Positions 7,977-16,851 of a stretch of DNA of 42,288 nt are shown here, in pieces. The stretch spans positions 1 to 42,288 of the forward strand of contig DEYM01000001.1 in the NCBI GenBank assembly GCA_002364555.1. The letters run 5' to 3'. Source of the stretch: Phycisphaerales bacterium UBA3158 (GTDB taxonomy: Bacteria > Planctomycetota > Phycisphaerae > Phycisphaerales > SM1A02). Each line of letters begins with the position of its first letter. The first letter of the stretch is position 1. Made by a program: the position numbers and the translations under genes. The notes beneath the pieces were generated by a model. That model had not been told where the DNA came from and made no database searches. It saw only the letters and a program-made list of their open reading frames with translations.

Positions 7977-10900
7977 ATGAGCTTCGTAGAGCTGAAGAAA
8001 TCAATCGAAGCCTGCATGCTGCAGGACCGACGTCGATTTCATCGACGACTGCGGAGGCTCAAAGGTAGGCGGGACAAGGCGGTCCAGGAGCGGGGCCTTC
8101 AGAAGCTTGAGGAGCATATCCGCCAATCTATCTCCAGGGTGAACAAGAGGAGGCAAGCTCTTGTCAGGCAAGAGTTTAAGTCTGATCTGCCGATTCTTGA
8201 TTCAAGGTCCCAGCTGGCGGAGGCGATCCGTGCCAATCAAGTGGTCATCGTCTGTGGCGAGACGGGCTCTGGCAAGACGACCCAGCTGCCCAGAATCTGT
8301 TTGGACATCGGCCGAGGCTTGTTCGGCATGATCGGACACACCCAACCGAGAAGGCTGGCTGCCAGATCCGTCGCCCATCGGCTCAGTGAGGAATGTGGAC
8401 CCAGTACACCAGTTGGATTCCAGGTTCGGTTCAATCGAACGCTCCCCGAGGAAACCATGGTCAAGATCATGACTGATGGAATCCTGCTTGCCGAGCTGGG
8501 GGAGGATCCACGTCTTGAGAAGTACGACACCATCATCATCGATGAAGCTCATGAAAGAAGTCTCAACATCGATTTGTTGATGGGTTGTCTCAAGGGCATT
8601 CTCGACAAGCGGCCCGAGCTTCGTGTGATCGTCACCTCGGCGACCATCGACTCCGAACGTTTTTCGGAATTCTTCGACGGCGCGCCCGTCTTCGAGGTTT
8701 CAGGCAGGCAGTATCCCGTGGAGATCGTCCATGCCGCTACCGGGGATTCCCCGGAGGATCCAGAGAAGACGGTCTCGCGAGTCAGTGAATGCATGCACGA
8801 AGTTCTGAAAGCGCATCCCGATGAAGGGGATGTGCTCGTCTTCCTGCCGGGTGAACGGGAGATTCGCGAACTCTCCCAGAAACTGGGAGGTTCATTCGGC
8901 AGCACCTTCGAGATAGTACCTCTGTATGCGCGTCTTTCCCTGTCGGCGCAGCAGAAGGCGCTTCGTTCCGGAAGCCGAAGACGGATCGTCCTGTCGACCA
9001 ATGTCGCGGAGACATCCCTGACCGTTCCGGGCATTCGAGTCGTCATCGATTCAGGTCTTGTTCGCATCAATCGTTTCAGCGCGAGACGCGGTATCAACAG
9101 GCTCCCCATCGAGGGGGTGTCGCTCGCTTCGGCGAATCAAAGAGCCGGACGTGCCGGGCGAGTGGCGCCGGGCACCTGTTACCGTCTCTTCTCCGAAGGC
9201 GCCTTGCAGAGACGGGATGCATTCACTGCGCCAGAGGTCATGAGAACCAATCTGGCGTCATTGATCCTTCGACTCGCGGAACTCGGATTCACCGACATCG
9301 ATGCCTTTCCACTGCTCGATCGTCCCAAGCCGGCGGCCGTTCGAGCGGGTCTGGAGACGCTTCAAGATCTGGGGGCCTTGGATGCATCGGGGGAGTTGAC
9401 CAGTCTGGGTCGATCGATGGCGAAGCTGCCGGTCGATCCCCGTATCGCCCGCATACTTCTCTCCGGGCAGACATTCGGTTGTCTTGACGACATCCTCGTG
9501 ATCGCCAGTGCGATGTCGATCTCCGATCCGAGACTTCGCCCTCCCGAAAAGGAGGAACAGGCGGCCCAGCGTCATGCCGTCTTCAAGGTCGCCGGTTCTG
9601 ACTTCCTGTCTTTGCGGGCGTTGTGGAAAAGCTGGCGAAAGATCGACAGGCGAGGGCAGGGCCGACGTCGTTGGTGTCAGGAGAACTATCTCTCCTGGGT
9701 GAGGATGCTTGAATGGCGTGAAATCCACGATCAACTTCGACGAATGCTTCGCGAGGCGGGTCTGACCGGGGGCGCCGGCAAGGGCGATGACGAGGCGATT
9801 CACCGAGCACTCCTGAGTGGTCTGGTAGCCAACGTGGGCAACCATTCCCGTTCCGAACAGGATGGTGAGGCAGCATCGAGAAAGAACAAGGGGGTCTACG
9901 ACGGACCTGGTCGACGGCGATTCCGGATTCATCCAAGTTCGGATCTATCCAGTCAGCGACCGGACTGGATCGTGGCTGGGGAGATCGTCGAGACAACGCA
10001 GCTCTGGGCCAGACGAGTGGCTCAGGTCGATCCGGACTGGATCGTCGAGGCCGCCTCCCATCTGCTCGAGCCGGTGTATGGCGATCCTTCATGGAACGCT
10101 CCCCGCGGTTCGGCGGTCACTTCCGAGAAGCGAATGTTCAGAGGTCTGATGGTGCCGGGATCCAGGATGGTCTCGTATGCCCTCGTGGATCAGTATGTGG
10201 CTCGACAGATGTTCATCGAGGACGGACTCGTTCGGAATGGATTCGAGAGAACCTTCTCATTTCTGGAACACAACAGGGAACTCCAGAACCAGATCGAGGC
10301 CAGTGAGGCACGCCTTCGTCGTCGGGATCTGCTTGTGAGCGAACTGGAGAGATGCGCTTTCTACGAATCCCGTATTCCCACGAGTGTCGTCGACCTCAAT
10401 TCGTTCGCCGCCTGGTTCGAGACGGCGCACGTCGATGAAATAGAAGCCTTGAGGATGAAGGAGGCCGATCTTCTCAGGCGTGAGGTGAGAGCCGACGAGG
10501 ACGCCTTCCCGTCAAGCCTCGAAATACAGGGATGCTCGTGCCCAATCAGCTATGGATTCGAGCCCGGTTCCTCCCACGATGGAATGTGCGTGCAGGTGCC
10601 TCTGGCCATTCTGCCCGGTCTCGATCCGGAACCGTTGCAATGGCTGGTTCCGGGTCTGCTCGATGAGAAGATCGAAATGATCATCCGTGGACTCGACAAG
10701 TCGATTCGTCGTACCTGTCAGCCTGTGAACGAGGCGGTCGCCTGGTGTCGTGACCAGATGAAGTCGTCGGATAAGCCGTTCAATGACGCATTGGCCGATT
10801 CGATCTCCATTCGAAGCGGTCAGCACGTCACGATGGGGATGGTGGCCGGGGTTGCACTATCCACCCATCTCGTGGCAATGATCGAGGTGCTCGATGGTGA

Positions 10901-11879
10901 CCATGTGGTCTGCCGTGACAGGGACATGCAGGCCATTCAGGCGTCCCATGGTGGTCGTGCGGTCGAGGATTTCCACGAGTTGGCTCAATCTCATTCTCGT
11001 CACGAATCCGGATTGACCAGCTGGCCTGCTGGACAACTGCTTGATCAGGTGCCGCTCGATGTCGCGGGAATCGTGATTCCGACCTGGACAGCGCTCGTCG
11101 ACGAAGGGCAATCGGTCGGTGTCGTTCTGGTGCGAACACCAGCGGAAGCAACGCATCAGACACGGCAGGGATTGTGTCGTCTCGGGCTGATCAATGGGGG
11201 AGGCAGTATCGAATTCCAGGTTGATCATCTACCAGGCCTGGATCAAATGGCCCTTCTGGGTGCGGGATGCATGTCCGGTGTCGAGCTCAGGGATGGTCTG
11301 TCCATGCTGTCGACTGAACGAATGCTCCTCGGGGACGAGGGCATTACCGGATTGCTTCAGGAGAAGTCATTCATGACGAGGTTGGAAAGGGCTTCCGCTG
11401 ATATTTCCGAGGCGGTTCTGCGTACCGGTCAGTTGATCAGTGGAATTCTCGACATCAGGCAGGAAATCGCCGTCATGCTCGAATCCGGTCCACCTCCAGG
11501 CTGTGAATTGATCTGGAAATCCGAATCTGAACACATGGATCGCCTCTTCTGTTCCGGTGTGCTTCAATCGACACCGTCAGGGTGGCTTTCTCAATATCCA
11601 AGATGGCTGGAGGTGATCAGAGTGAGATTGCAGTCGGCTCGTCGAGATCCACATCGCCACTCGGAGGCATCACGATCCGTTGATCGCTGGGAGGGACCGC
11701 TCATTGAGATCTGGTCGCGTCGGGATTCGATGGCCTGTGGGGCGATACGCCAGATGAGCTGGTTCATCGAGGAATGGCGAGCGGGCGTCTTCGCGCAGAA
11801 GCTTGGCCGGGCGATTCCTGTCGATGAGGAATCCCTTCGGAGCCAGTGGGAGGAAGTCCGGCGAAGTTCCGGAGGCTGA
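7977..11879 (+). CDS. hrpA: HrpA-type DEAH-box ATP-dependent RNA helicase
   Basis: A 1300-residue protein, the same size class as Escherichia coli HrpA, a helicase linked to mRNA processing and ribosome rescue. In order: basic N-terminal helix (MLQDRRRFHRRLRRLKG), Walker A GETGSGKTT (about 94-102), TQPRR, DEAH (189-192), SAT, and motif VI with QRAGRAGR (about 388), then the helicase-associated domains and the long C-terminal region of this subfamily. The ATG at 7977 is preceded by GAGG at 8 nt spacing; the in-frame extension to 7914 is not family-like. It is divergent from coxB and convergent with ugd, 20 bp away. Confidence 0.95.
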   Translation: MSFVELKKSIEACMLQDRRRFHRRLRRLKGRRDKAVQERGLQKLEEHIRQSISRVNKRRQALVRQEFKSDLPILDSRSQLAEAIRANQVVIVCGETGSGKTTQLPRICLDIGRGLFGMIGHTQPRRLAARSVAHRLSEECGPSTPVGFQVRFNRTLPEETMVKIMTDGILLAELGEDPRLEKYDTIIIDEAHERSLNIDLLMGCLKGILDKRPELRVIVTSATIDSERFSEFFDGAPVFEVSGRQYPVEIVHAATGDSPEDPEKTVSRVSECMHEVLKAHPDEGDVLVFLPGEREIRELSQKLGGSFGSTFEIVPLYARLSLSAQQKALRSGSRRRIVLSTNVAETSLTVPGIRVVIDSGLVRINRFSARRGINRLPIEGVSLASANQRAGRAGRVAPGTCYRLFSEGALQRRDAFTAPEVMRTNLASLILRLAELGFTDIDAFPLLDRPKPAAVRAGLETLQDLGALDASGELTSLGRSMAKLPVDPRIARILLSGQTFGCLDDILVIASAMSISDPRLRPPEKEEQAAQRHAVFKVAGSDFLSLRALWKSWRKIDRRGQGRRRWCQENYLSWVRMLEWREIHDQLRRMLREAGLTGGAGKGDDEAIHRALLSGLVANVGNHSRSEQDGEAASRKNKGVYDGPGRRRFRIHPSSDLSSQRPDWIVAGEIVETTQLWARRVAQVDPDWIVEAASHLLEPVYGDPSWNAPRGSAVTSEKRMFRGLMVPGSRMVSYALVDQYVARQMFIEDGLVRNGFERTFSFLEHNRELQNQIEASEARLRRRDLLVSELERCAFYESRIPTSVVDLNSFAAWFETAHVDEIEALRMKEADLLRREVRADEDAFPSSLEIQGCSCPISYGFEPGSSHDGMCVQVPLAILPGLDPEPLQWLVPGLLDEKIEMIIRGLDKSIRRTCQPVNEAVAWCRDQMKSSDKPFNDALADSISIRSGQHVTMGMVAGVALSTHLVAMIEVLDGDHVVCRDRDMQAIQASHGGRAVEDFHELAQSHSRHESGLTSWPAGQLLDQVPLDVAGIVIPTWTALVDEGQSVGVVLVRTPAEATHQTRQGLCRLGLINGGGSIEFQVDHLPGLDQMALLGAGCMSGVELRDGLSMLSTERMLLGDEGITGLLQEKSFMTRLERASADISEAVLRTGQLISGILDIRQEIAVMLESGPPPGCELIWKSESEHMDRLFCSGVLQSTPSGWLSQYPRWLEVIRVRLQSARRDPHRHSEASRSVDRWEGPLIEIWSRRDSMACGAIRQMSWFIEEWRAGVFAQKLGRAIPVDEESLRSQWEEVRRSSGG

Positions 11880-11899
11880 CGTGTCGGGAATCGCTGGTT

Positions 11900-13243
11900 T
11901 CAGCTGGATACGGTCTCTTGTGCAGCCGAACGGCCCACGCTGTAGTACATCCAGCCGCTGTCGGTCATGGTGTCATGATCCCAGATGTTGCGGCCATCGA
12001 ATACCAAAGGTGCTTTCAGAGTCGATTTGATTCGATCGAAGTCGGGGGCCCTGAACTCGGGCCACTCCGTGCAGACGATCAACGCATCCGCTCCGGGCAA
12101 TGCCATGTACATGTCATCGACGATCTTGATGTCCAGTTCGTATCTCGAGAAAGTCTCGCGAGCAATCGGATCGAAGGCCGTCACCGTCGCACCGGCATCC
12201 AGCAGGCCGGTGATGATGGTGTGGGCGGGTGCTTCCCGGACATCGTCTGTGTTGGGCTTGAAGGCAAGTCCCCAGACGGCGACATGCACACCCTTCAGAT
12301 CATTGTTGAAATGTCGCATGATCCTGTTGATGAACCATGGTCGTTGTGCCTGGTTGACATCATGGACCGCCTGGTTGAGAAGGCAGGGGATGTTGGAGTC
12401 CTCGCCCATCTCGATCACGGCAAGTGTGTCCTTCGGGAAGCACGAGCCACCATAGCCGAGGCCCGGATAGAGGAACTCGCGGCCGATGCGCCGATCGGCG
12501 CACATGCCTTCACGTACCTGTCGGATGTCCGCACCGTAATGTTCGCACAGCCTCGCCATCTCATTGATGAAGGAGATCTTCGCTGCCAGCATGGCATTCG
12601 AGGAGTACTTGACCATCTCCGCGGATGGGATCTCCATGAACATGAGGGGCCTGTCCTGACGGACGAATGGTTCGTAGAGTCGTTCAAGCCGTTCCTTGCC
12701 GACGTCATCATGGATGCCGCAGACGATCCGATCCGGTTTCTGGAAGTCGGCGATGGCGTCGCCCTCCTTCAGGAACTCCGGATTGTCGGCGACCGAGAAT
12801 GGATGGTCGGTCAGGGCGGCGATCTGATCCCGGACCTTGTAGGTGGTACCGACTGGAACCGTCGACTTGACGACCACCAGAGGATGATCCGTATCGCAGT
12901 CCGTGTCATTCATGGCTTCGGCAATGTCGCGGGCGACCGCCATCACCGCCGAAAGGTCTGATCGTCCGTCCTCACCGGTGGGAGTGCCCACGCAGATGAA
13001 GATCAGGTCGGCACCCGAATAGGCTTGTTTTCGATCCGCGGTGAAGTTCAATCTTCCCGACTTGTGATTGAGGTGCATGAGCTCCTCGAGTCCCGGCTCG
13101 TAGATGGGGCAGGACCCGGCCTTCATCGAAGCGATTCGGGACTCGTCAATATCGAGGCAGGTGACCTCGTTGCCCGTATTGGAGAGGCAGACTCCTGTGA
13201 CGAGTCCTACATAGCCAGAACCGACGATGGTGACGTTCAACAC
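11900..13243 (-). CDS. ugd: UDP-glucose 6-dehydrogenase family protein
   Basis: A 447-residue member of the UDP-glucose/GDP-mannose dehydrogenase family, which oxidises a sugar nucleotide to the uronic acid in two NAD-dependent steps for polysaccharide synthesis. N-terminal Rossmann motif VGSGYVG, VGTPTGEDG, STVPVGT, NPEFLKEG, and catalytic cysteine in GYGGSCFPKD (about C268) are present, followed by the second Rossmann domain (VWGLAFKPNTDDVREAP). UDP-glucose is the likely substrate from overall similarity, but GDP-mannose or UDP-N-acetyl sugars are not excluded. The start is GTG at 13243 with GGGAG 6 nt upstream. The 5' region holds a TATACT box and a 16-bp palindrome. Confidence 0.92.
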   Translation of the reverse strand: MLNVTIVGSGYVGLVTGVCLSNTGNEVTCLDIDESRIASMKAGSCPIYEPGLEELMHLNHKSGRLNFTADRKQAYSGADLIFICVGTPTGEDGRSDLSAVMAVARDIAEAMNDTDCDTDHPLVVVKSTVPVGTTYKVRDQIAALTDHPFSVADNPEFLKEGDAIADFQKPDRIVCGIHDDVGKERLERLYEPFVRQDRPLMFMEIPSAEMVKYSSNAMLAAKISFINEMARLCEHYGADIRQVREGMCADRRIGREFLYPGLGYGGSCFPKDTLAVIEMGEDSNIPCLLNQAVHDVNQAQRPWFINRIMRHFNNDLKGVHVAVWGLAFKPNTDDVREAPAHTIITGLLDAGATVTAFDPIARETFSRYELDIKIVDDMYMALPGADALIVCTEWPEFRAPDFDRIKSTLKAPLVFDGRNIWDHDTMTDSGWMYYSVGRSAAQETVSS

Positions 13244-13292
13244 GGTGTGCTCCCTCGCGATGATCTCGCGGTGAACTTCAGGAATGATCCAC

Positions 13293-13308
13293 GGACACAT
13301 ATGTGTCC
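13293..13308. promoter_or_regulatory. 16-bp perfect palindrome (candidate operator) at the ugd promoter
   Basis: GGACACATATGTGTCC is a perfect inverted repeat 50-65 bp upstream of the ugd start. On the minus strand it begins about 10 nt after a TATACT box, so it would cover roughly +4 to +20 of the transcript, a position typical of repressor operators. The cognate regulator is unknown. Confidence 0.5.
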
Positions 13309-13318
13309 AAGATCGGCA

Positions 13319-13324
13319 AGTATA
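13319..13324 (-). promoter_or_regulatory. Candidate -10 box TATACT for ugd
   Basis: TATACT on the minus strand lies 75 bp upstream of the ugd GTG and is close to the sigma-70 consensus. No convincing -35 at 16-18 bp is seen; a TTGACT lies 23 bp away. The short leader would carry the palindrome and the GGGAG ribosome site. Confidence 0.4.
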
Positions 13325-13338
13325 GCCTCCGGTGGGCT

Positions 13339-13839
13339 CTATACGTCAGTCAAGGCTTCAAGTTCCTGAAGTCTGGATTTGAGCACGATCGCAGGATCAT
13401 CATGGGCTGTTCGGCCGGCAAATCCACCGAGTTCACCGTTGGAACGTATGACTCGGTGGCATGGAACCAGCAGCGGCGTCATGTTGTTTCGCATGGCTGA
13501 ACCGGCCGCTCGGGCGGCGGAGGGCCGACCAGCCCGCATGGCGAGTTGACCGTACGAAATGGTGTTTCCCGGAGAAAGGCGACGGCAGGCTTTCAGGCAT
13601 CGAGTTCGAAACGGTGTGGTTCTGGGGATATCGAAGGGGGGCAGTGGCGTCCGCCTCCCCTCCATGTAAGCCTGTGTCCACATGGCGATGTCTTCTCGCA
13701 GAGTCGGAACAAGGGTACCTCCGCTGGGGCAGTATCCAATCCTTTTCCAGCCGGTGTGGAGGCCGCCTTCCGAGTCAAGGGCCAGACGAAAATCGCCCAG
13801 TTTGGTGTGAATATCACGCCAGAATTCGATGCGATGCAT
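13339..13839 (-). CDS. ogt: Methylated-DNA--protein-cysteine S-methyltransferase (Ogt/MGMT)
   Basis: A 166-residue suicide DNA-repair enzyme that moves alkyl groups from O6-alkylguanine to its own cysteine. The active site PCHRVI is present, along with the helix-turn-helix recognition region (ISYGQLAMRAGRPSAARAAGSAMRNN) and the downstream LGGFAGRTA. The N-terminal domain is short and weakly conserved, as usual. The frame is open to 13908, which would overlap glyA; the ATG at 13839 has a TACGAT box ending exactly 6 nt upstream, suggesting a leaderless mRNA, so I use it. Divergent from glyA with only 52 bp between. Confidence 0.92.
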   Translation of the reverse strand: MHRIEFWRDIHTKLGDFRLALDSEGGLHTGWKRIGYCPSGGTLVPTLREDIAMWTQAYMEGRRTPLPPFDIPRTTPFRTRCLKACRRLSPGNTISYGQLAMRAGRPSAARAAGSAMRNNMTPLLVPCHRVIRSNGELGGFAGRTAHDDPAIVLKSRLQELEALTDV

Positions 13840-13845
13840 CTTCAG

Positions 13846-13851
13846 ATCGTA
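13846..13851 (-). promoter_or_regulatory. TACGAT box 6 nt before the ogt start
   Basis: The -10-like TACGAT ends 6 nt before the ATG, so transcription should begin at or beside the start codon. No Shine-Dalgarno is present. One of nine such cases in this window. Confidence 0.5.
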
Positions 13852-13891
13852 CCCTGTATCAACTGAACCAACTGTCAGGAGGCGTTCACAC

Positions 13892-15184
13892 ATGTCGACG
13901 ACGACCAATACTTCAATGGATGCACTATCACAGGGTCTTCTGGAATTGCTGGAATCTCATGATCCGGCGGTCGCCTCGATTCTCTCCGATGAAGCAGATC
14001 GACAGCGGACGACCCTCGAGTTGATCGCCTCCGAGAACCATGTGAGTCCGCAGGTGATGCATGCGATGGGTTCCTGGATGACGAACAAGTACGCCGAGGG
14101 CTATCCCGGTGCCAGGTACTACGGTGGATGTGAACACTACGACCATGTCGAGAATCTGGCCTGTGATCGTGCCAAGGAACTCTTCGGGTGCCAGTTCGCC
14201 AATGTTCAGCCACATAGCGGTGCCAATGCCAACATCGCGGCCTTCATGGCATTGCTTTCCCCAGGTGACAAGGTGCTCTCGCTGCCGATCAAGTCCGGTG
14301 GCCATCTCAGCCATGGACTCAAGCCGAATTTCTCGGGAACCTTCTTCGAGATCCACGAGTACGATCTGGATGCCGACACGGAGCAGCTCGATTACGAAGT
14401 GATCGAGCAGATCGCCCGGGAGGTCCAGCCCAAGCTGATCATCTGCGGATACTCCGCCTATCCGCGTGTCATCGACTTCAAGCGTTTCCGGACCATTGCC
14501 GATTCGGTCGGCGCATTCCTGATGGCTGACATCGCGCATATCGCCGGTCTGGTCGCGGCTGGCGTTCATCCTTCCCCGTTCCCGCATGCCCATGTCGTGA
14601 CGACGACCACGCACAAGACCCTTCGCGGACCACGCGGGGGGCTGGTTCTCAGTGACGATGAGGACATCGCCAAGAAGATCGATCGCAAGGTCTTCCCCGG
14701 TTCACAGGGAGGGCCCCTGATGCACATGATCGCTGCCAAGGCCATCGCGTTCCAGGAAGCGCTCCAGCCGTCGTTCCGCAACTACAGTCGCGCCGTCGTG
14801 GACAATGCCCGCGCCCTCGCCGAGTCGCTCGTCTCACACGGTTACCGACTGTGCTCGGGTGGTACGGACAATCATCTGATGCTCGTCGACCTGCGGGCTC
14901 GGGATTCCGAATTGACCGGTGCGGATGCGGAGCAGTGGCTGGAATCGGCCGGCATCATCACCAACAAGAACGGAATTCCAAACGATCCTCGTCCGCCTCG
15001 AGTCACCAGTGGTCTACGCCTGGGAACGCCCGCGTTGACGACACGGGGAATGGGTGTGGATGAGATGAAGGAAGTGGCGGGCCTGCTGGATCGCGTCATG
15101 GGTTCCCATGGTGACCAGACGGTCTGCAAGGCTGTTCGCACTGATGTGCGGTCGTTGTGTGAGCGGTTCCCGCTGCCTCATTGA
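13892..15184 (+). CDS. glyA: Serine hydroxymethyltransferase
   Basis: A 430-residue PLP enzyme that interconverts serine and glycine with tetrahydrofolate, feeding one-carbon metabolism. Visible are the N-terminal ELIASENHVSPQVM, TNKYAEGYPGARYYGGCE, NVQPHSGANAN and the PLP lysine in TTTTHKTLRGPRGG (K242), then GSQGGPLMH and the C-terminal TNKNGIPND. The ATG at 13892 has AGGAGG 9 nt upstream; the open frame back to 13829 overlaps the divergent ogt and is not family-like. It is convergent with trmL, 7 bp away. Confidence 0.97.
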   Translation: MSTTTNTSMDALSQGLLELLESHDPAVASILSDEADRQRTTLELIASENHVSPQVMHAMGSWMTNKYAEGYPGARYYGGCEHYDHVENLACDRAKELFGCQFANVQPHSGANANIAAFMALLSPGDKVLSLPIKSGGHLSHGLKPNFSGTFFEIHEYDLDADTEQLDYEVIEQIAREVQPKLIICGYSAYPRVIDFKRFRTIADSVGAFLMADIAHIAGLVAAGVHPSPFPHAHVVTTTTHKTLRGPRGGLVLSDDEDIAKKIDRKVFPGSQGGPLMHMIAAKAIAFQEALQPSFRNYSRAVVDNARALAESLVSHGYRLCSGGTDNHLMLVDLRARDSELTGADAEQWLESAGIITNKNGIPNDPRPPRVTSGLRLGTPALTTRGMGVDEMKEVAGLLDRVMGSHGDQTVCKAVRTDVRSLCERFPLPH

Positions 15185-15191
15185 CGATGAA

Positions 15192-15665
15192 TCATCGAAG
15201 CTGCCTACGGGCTTCATAGACCGCGGCGCAGGCTGTCGTCGCCAGATTCAGGCTTCTGATCCCCGGTTGCATGGGCATGAGCAGTTCATGATCCTCGCCG
15301 TTGGTCGAAAGCAGCCATTGTCGAACGGCATCAGGTACGCCAGCGCTTTCACTTCCGAACAGGAAGTAGTCGTTCGGTTGATAGTCCGCATCCCAGTAGG
15401 TCCTGGTTCCCCTGGTGGTCAGCAGCCATGCTCGTGATGGTGATTCCTGTTCGAGAAACGCCTCCCAGCTGGCATGTTCACGGCAGTCCACCAGATGCCA
15501 GTAGTCGAGACCTGCTCGCCGCCTGGCCTTGCCTGTCATGTCGAAACCTATGGGATGGATGATGTGCAGCCGGCAGCCGGCCGCTGCGGCGGTTCTGCCG
15601 ATGTTTCCCGTGTTGTTGGGAATCTCGGGATGAACCAGGACGATATTGAGTGGTGGCAGGGTCAC
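15192..15665 (-). CDS. trmL: TrmL-like tRNA (cytidine/uridine-2'-O-)-methyltransferase
   Basis: A 157-residue minimal SpoU-class (SPOUT) methyltransferase that modifies the ribose at wobble position 34 of certain tRNAs. Trefoil-knot motifs are visible: motif 1 NTGNIGRTAAAAG, motif 2 LFGSESAGVP and motif 3 RSLNLATTACAAVYEA. The length matches TrmL/YibK. The start is GTG at 15665, with no ribosome site but a TAAACT box ending 6 nt upstream. It is divergent from the membrane-protein operon and convergent with glyA. Confidence 0.93.
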   Translation of the reverse strand: MTLPPLNIVLVHPEIPNNTGNIGRTAAAAGCRLHIIHPIGFDMTGKARRRAGLDYWHLVDCREHASWEAFLEQESPSRAWLLTTRGTRTYWDADYQPNDYFLFGSESAGVPDAVRQWLLSTNGEDHELLMPMQPGIRSLNLATTACAAVYEARRQLR

Positions 15666-15671
15666 GTCCGG

Positions 15672-15677
15672 AGTTTA
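15672..15677 (-). promoter_or_regulatory. TAAACT box 6 nt before the trmL GTG
   Basis: The -10-like TAAACT ends 6 nt before the GTG start. A transcript would start at the GTG, so leaderless initiation is likely. It faces the promoter of the divergent gene at 15732 across 66 bp. Confidence 0.5.
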
Positions 15678-15718
15678 GCGTGTGGGAGCTGTCCGTTCGG
15701 CTCTGGAGGCATTGCGGG

Positions 15719-15724
15719 TACACT
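15719..15724 (+). promoter_or_regulatory. TACACT box 7 nt before the 15732 GTG
   Basis: TACACT ends 7 nt before the GTG at 15732. This favours that GTG over the ATG at 15756, which has neither a ribosome site nor a suitably spaced box. Confidence 0.45.
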
Positions 15725-15731
15725 GCGGGCA

Positions 15732-16850
15732 GTGAATGACAGCGATCGATCACTCATGACCACGTTCTACCGACATGTACCTGCGGGATGTGTGGCTCTG
15801 CTTTCGATCGGTTTGGTCATCACGGGCTTTCTCGACCTCCTGGGGACGATGGACAAGTCCTCGCTTGTCGTGCTCGTGGTTGCCGGCTCGCTGGGAATCC
15901 TGGGCGTGTTCTTCGCCTGGGCTGGACATCGCCTGAACGCCTCGCTGATTTGGTTCGCGGGTGTCCTGAGCGTGATGCTCGTAGTCCAGGGCTTCATCAG
16001 TTCGAATACCCAATGGACGGCGATGGGAATCCTGGGACTGGTGGTCACCCTGTGCGTCTGCGCGATCTGCCCCTCATTCAGGGAGTCCCAATCATCCACC
16101 GATCGAACCGACCCTCGATCCCTGAAGCTGCTCGAACTGATCTACAGCCAGACCATGCTCAGTGATACCGCTCGGCGGGTGCTCTACAGGGAGCGGGAGC
16201 TGTCGCTGCTCAGACGCACCATCGAGGAGGATATCCAGAAGGGTGATTTCAACGCCGCGCTGGTTCTCTGCCAGGACATGGAGAAGCTGTTCGGGTACAC
16301 GGAGGAGGCCGATGAGGCCAGGGAACGTGTGCTTGAGATCAGGAATGCCAAGCAGGCCCAGCAGATCGAGGAGAAGATCTCGGGCGTCCACAGAATGCTC
16401 GAGCGGGGCAGTTGGCGCAAGGCGGAACTGGCAGCCACTCGACTCCATCGGCTCTATCCGAATTCCCCGAAACTGCAGGAGCTCGAACAGAGCATCAGAA
16501 TCGCCCTTGAGGATCGCAAGCGGCTGCTTCACTCGGAGTACGTTTCATCCATCGCATCCTCGGACACTGAACGGTCGATGGGGATTCTGCGTGAGCTGGA
16601 TCGCTATCTATCACCGGAGGAGGCCGAGGCCATCCGGAAATCGGCTCAGGAAGTCATCAACGACCATCGGGAGCTGCTGTCCACCCGTTTTCGTGATGCC
16701 GTATCGGCACATCGCTGGCAGGAGGCGATACAGGCCGGGGAGCAGATCATGATGGAGTATCCAATGGATACCATGGCTACCGAAGTCGGTGAAATGATGG
16801 AGCGACTTCACGAAAGACAGCAAGCAATGAACACACGACCATCGGAGTGA
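15732..16850 (+). CDS. Membrane protein with C-terminal helical (TPR-like) repeats, function unknown
   Basis: A 372-residue protein with about four N-terminal membrane helices (about residues 18-38, 44-66, 72-92, 97-115) and then a soluble, charged, strongly helical region of roughly 240 residues. That region contains A/L-rich repeats such as GDFNAALVLCQDMEKLFGYTEEADEAR and SWRKAELAATRLHRLYPNSPKLQEL, which look like degenerate tetratricopeptide repeats. No catalytic motif is visible. The GTG start is chosen from the TACACT box; ATG at 15756 is the alternative. It heads an apparent operon with a HEAT-repeat lipoprotein, an MDR protein and a MATE exporter. A protein-protein scaffold at the inner membrane is a reasonable guess only. 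Confidence 0.8.
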   Translation: MNDSDRSLMTTFYRHVPAGCVALLSIGLVITGFLDLLGTMDKSSLVVLVVAGSLGILGVFFAWAGHRLNASLIWFAGVLSVMLVVQGFISSNTQWTAMGILGLVVTLCVCAICPSFRESQSSTDRTDPRSLKLLELIYSQTMLSDTARRVLYRERELSLLRRTIEEDIQKGDFNAALVLCQDMEKLFGYTEEADEARERVLEIRNAKQAQQIEEKISGVHRMLERGSWRKAELAATRLHRLYPNSPKLQELEQSIRIALEDRKRLLHSEYVSSIASSDTERSMGILRELDRYLSPEEAEAIRKSAQEVINDHRELLSTRFRDAVSAHRWQEAIQAGEQIMMEYPMDTMATEVGEMMERLHERQQAMNTRPSE

Positions 16851-16851
16851 G

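Noticed and set aside
11846..12961. 371-codon plus-strand open frame opposite ugd
   Set aside because: It mirrors the sugar-nucleotide dehydrogenase and shows no family motif.
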